Positions 33,317 to 34,229 of a stretch of DNA of 34,229 nt are shown one piece after another. A model generated the notes under the pieces. That model did not search any database. It was not told the DNA's origin and saw only the letters and a list, made by a program, of their open reading frames with translations. The stretch spans positions 1 to 34,229 of the forward strand of contig NZ_LZKJ01000011.1 in assembly GCF_001672775.1 (NCBI RefSeq), read 5' to 3'. The first letter of the stretch is position 1. Every line of letters starts with the position of its first letter. The stretch is from Mycobacterium kyorinense (GTDB taxonomy: Bacteria > Actinomycetota > Actinomycetes > Mycobacteriales > Mycobacteriaceae). Made by a program: the position numbers and the translations under genes.

Positions 33317-34080
33317 AGGGCGTGGCGCGGCAGGGTGATCGGCAGATCGAGCGAACTCAGCAGTCCCGCCGGTGCATCCACGACGTAGGGGATGGCATTG
33401 ACGACCCGCATTGCGGTGGCGGCCATCGCGCCGCGGCCGGCGCCGTGTCCTTCCGCCTCGCCGAGCGTCATCGAGCAGTGGATGTCAGGGTCACCCTCGA
33501 TGTCGACGCGGTAGGTGGCGTCGCAGTCGGAGCTCAACCAATCCGGCGCCACATCGCGGGCCATCCGGATGATGTGCTTGACCACGATCGCCTCGCGACC
33601 ATCAACGACACCAGCGGCACGGGTGCTCACGGCGCCGCATGTTCCGGCTGCAATCGTTCCGAAAGCGACGTCGATGTCGCGATCGGTCAGCCGCCGGTCG
33701 AGCGTGCCGTGAATCTCTTGCACTTCGACTCCCAAGCCCTCTGCTATTAGGTGAATTGGTGCATTCCAAGCCATCTCGATGAAACCCGGATTGCTCAGCA
33801 TCGGCTCGAAGTCGAGTGGACGGCCGAATCCCATCCCGTCCATCATGACGCTGGCCACTGGGTAGTGGTCGTTGAGCGCAACCTCGGTAACCGTCAGCGT
33901 ACGAATCGCTTTCGACTGTGTCGCCAGCACGAGCGCGAGTTGATCCGAGCCGAATCCGGGAAAGATGCCTGACCCGTAGAACGAGACATTTCCCGATTTG
34001 GCAGCCGATTCGAGCTGATCTCGCCACTCAGCCTGGAAGTAAGCAGGCGGATAGATCAGGCTGGTGGACGTCGTGGACAC
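33313..34080 (-). CDS. DapB-like NAD(P)H-dependent reductase/amine dehydrogenase family protein, 5' part missing
   Basis: The 255 readable residues, from VSTTSTSLIYPPAYFQAEW to LPITLPRHAL, match the central and C-terminal part of the actinobacterial dihydrodipicolinate-reductase/2,4-diaminopentanoate-dehydrogenase-like family, usually about 350 residues. Recognisable segments are FYGSGIFPGFGSD and MDGMGFGRP. The GTG at 34080 is not a real start: the N-terminal Rossmann domain is missing because the sequence folds back here. The expected upstream residues (DTASGPERDAGAVPDYL, RLLEAGINV) are instead found on the opposite strand at 34076-34153. It is unlikely to be a lysine-pathway DapB. Partner and substrate are unknown. 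Confidence 0.85.
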   Translation of the reverse strand: MSTTSTSLIYPPAYFQAEWRDQLESAAKSGNVSFYGSGIFPGFGSDQLALVLATQSKAIRTLTVTEVALNDHYPVASVMMDGMGFGRPLDFEPMLSNPGFIEMAWNAPIHLIAEGLGVEVQEIHGTLDRRLTDRDIDVAFGTIAAGTCGAVSTRAAGVVDGREAIVVKHIIRMARDVAPDWLSSDCDATYRVDIEGDPDIHCSMTLGEAEGHGAGRGAMAATAMRVVNAIPYVVDAPAGLLSSLDLPITLPRHAL

Positions 34081-34081
34081 C
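34005..34081 (+). repeat. Left arm of 77-bp perfect inverted repeat
   Basis: The reverse complement of these 77 bases is identical to 34153-34229, the last bases of the window. The arm lies inside the DapB-like gene. The repeat may continue beyond the window edge. Confidence 0.95.
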
Positions 34082-34229
34082 GCCAGCGGCCCCGAGCGCG
34101 ACGCCGGCGCGGTTCCCGATTACCTCAGATTGCTCGAGGCCGGAATCAACGTGGTGTCCACGACGTCCACCAGCCTGATCTATCCGCCTGCTTACTTCCA
34201 GGCTGAGTGGCGAGATCAGCTCGAATCGG
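34073..34229 (+). other. Inverted duplicate of the DapB-like gene's 5' part (fold-back)
   Basis: Read on the plus strand this gives VDTASGPERDAGAVPDYL, RLLEAGINVVSTTSTSL and IYPPAYFQAEWRDQLES. It is the natural uninterrupted protein through the point where the minus-strand copy breaks off. The junction lies at a shared GTGGACAC, which encodes Val-Asp-Thr on this strand and is the complement of the Val-Ser-Thr codons of the other copy. This is an interrupted copy rather than a separate gene. Confidence 0.85.
34153..34229 (-). repeat. Right arm of 77-bp perfect inverted repeat
   Basis: Perfect complement of 34005-34081, separated from it by a 71-base loop (34082-34152). It runs to the last base of the window, so the full arm length is not known. 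Confidence 0.95.

Noticed and set aside
1..34229. KstR or KstR2 control of the cluster
   Set aside because: I did not see their expected operator patterns at the promoters. The repeated motifs here are different.
34005..34229. Palindrome as a transposon end or phage attachment site
   Set aside because: Both arms and the loop are ordinary coding sequence of one gene. No transposase, target duplication or integrase is nearby.
1..34229. CRISPR arrays, tRNA or rRNA genes, insertion sequences
   Set aside because: No regularly spaced repeats, cloverleaf-like segments or transposase motifs were found by reading.

Overview
The window looks like a chromosomal segment of a Mycobacterium species or close relative. 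The evidence is high-GC coding DNA, many GTG starts with GGAGG-type ribosome binding sites, tightly overlapping ATGA/GTGA gene junctions, a mycofactocin-coupled SDR, a mycobacterial-type AveC-family membrane protein, and an abundance of FadD, FadE, EchA, SDR and P450 genes. It is a lipid, terpenoid or steroid-like catabolic region. The substrate cannot be read from the sequence. No tRNA, rRNA, CRISPR array or insertion sequence was seen.

Layout. (1) 1-10.7 kb: a truncated DapA-like aldolase at the left edge (minus strand, GTG start) is divergent from a TetR regulator. A minus-strand operon follows (thioesterase, FadR-type GntR, crotonase). Divergent from it is a compact plus-strand operon of three crotonases and three acyl-CoA synthetases, nearly all overlapping. 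(2) 10.7-16 kb, all minus: a P450 behind a periplasmic-binding-fold protein that lacks a signal peptide, a CbbQ/NirQ-type AAA+ ATPase, and its NorD/CbbO-type VWA partner. (3) 16-24.8 kb: a decayed SDR pseudogene; a minus-strand beta-oxidation operon (FabG-like SDR, thiolase, CoA-transferase, acyl-CoA dehydrogenase, GntR); a divergent acyl-CoA dehydrogenase plus mycofactocin-type SDR; and a phosphotransferase. (4) 24.8-34.2 kb: a second P450, an operon AveC-SDR-ALDH-SDR, a tandem-domain TetR regulator, another SDR, and a 5'-truncated DapB-like reductase.

The main new signal is a 16-bp palindrome, ideal form GACCAAATATTTGGTC. It occurs in the promoters of seven transcription units in parts 2 and 4: the binding protein/P450, CbbQ, NorD, the second P450, the AveC operon, the SDR at 32.5 kb, and the tandem TetR gene itself. 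I did not see it in parts 1 and 3. This argues that the P450s, the ATPase/VWA pair, the binding-fold protein, the AveC protein and the dehydrogenases form one regulon, probably controlled by the double-TetR protein. A different 21-bp dyad (CTACTGTA-N8-CGTAG) is shared by the two divergent promoters of part 1.

The right end is abnormal. The last 225 bp form a perfect 77-bp inverted repeat around a 71-bp loop, and the same stretch of the DapB-like gene is read on both strands. It is best explained as a fold-back (template-switch) chimera at the end of an assembled contig.
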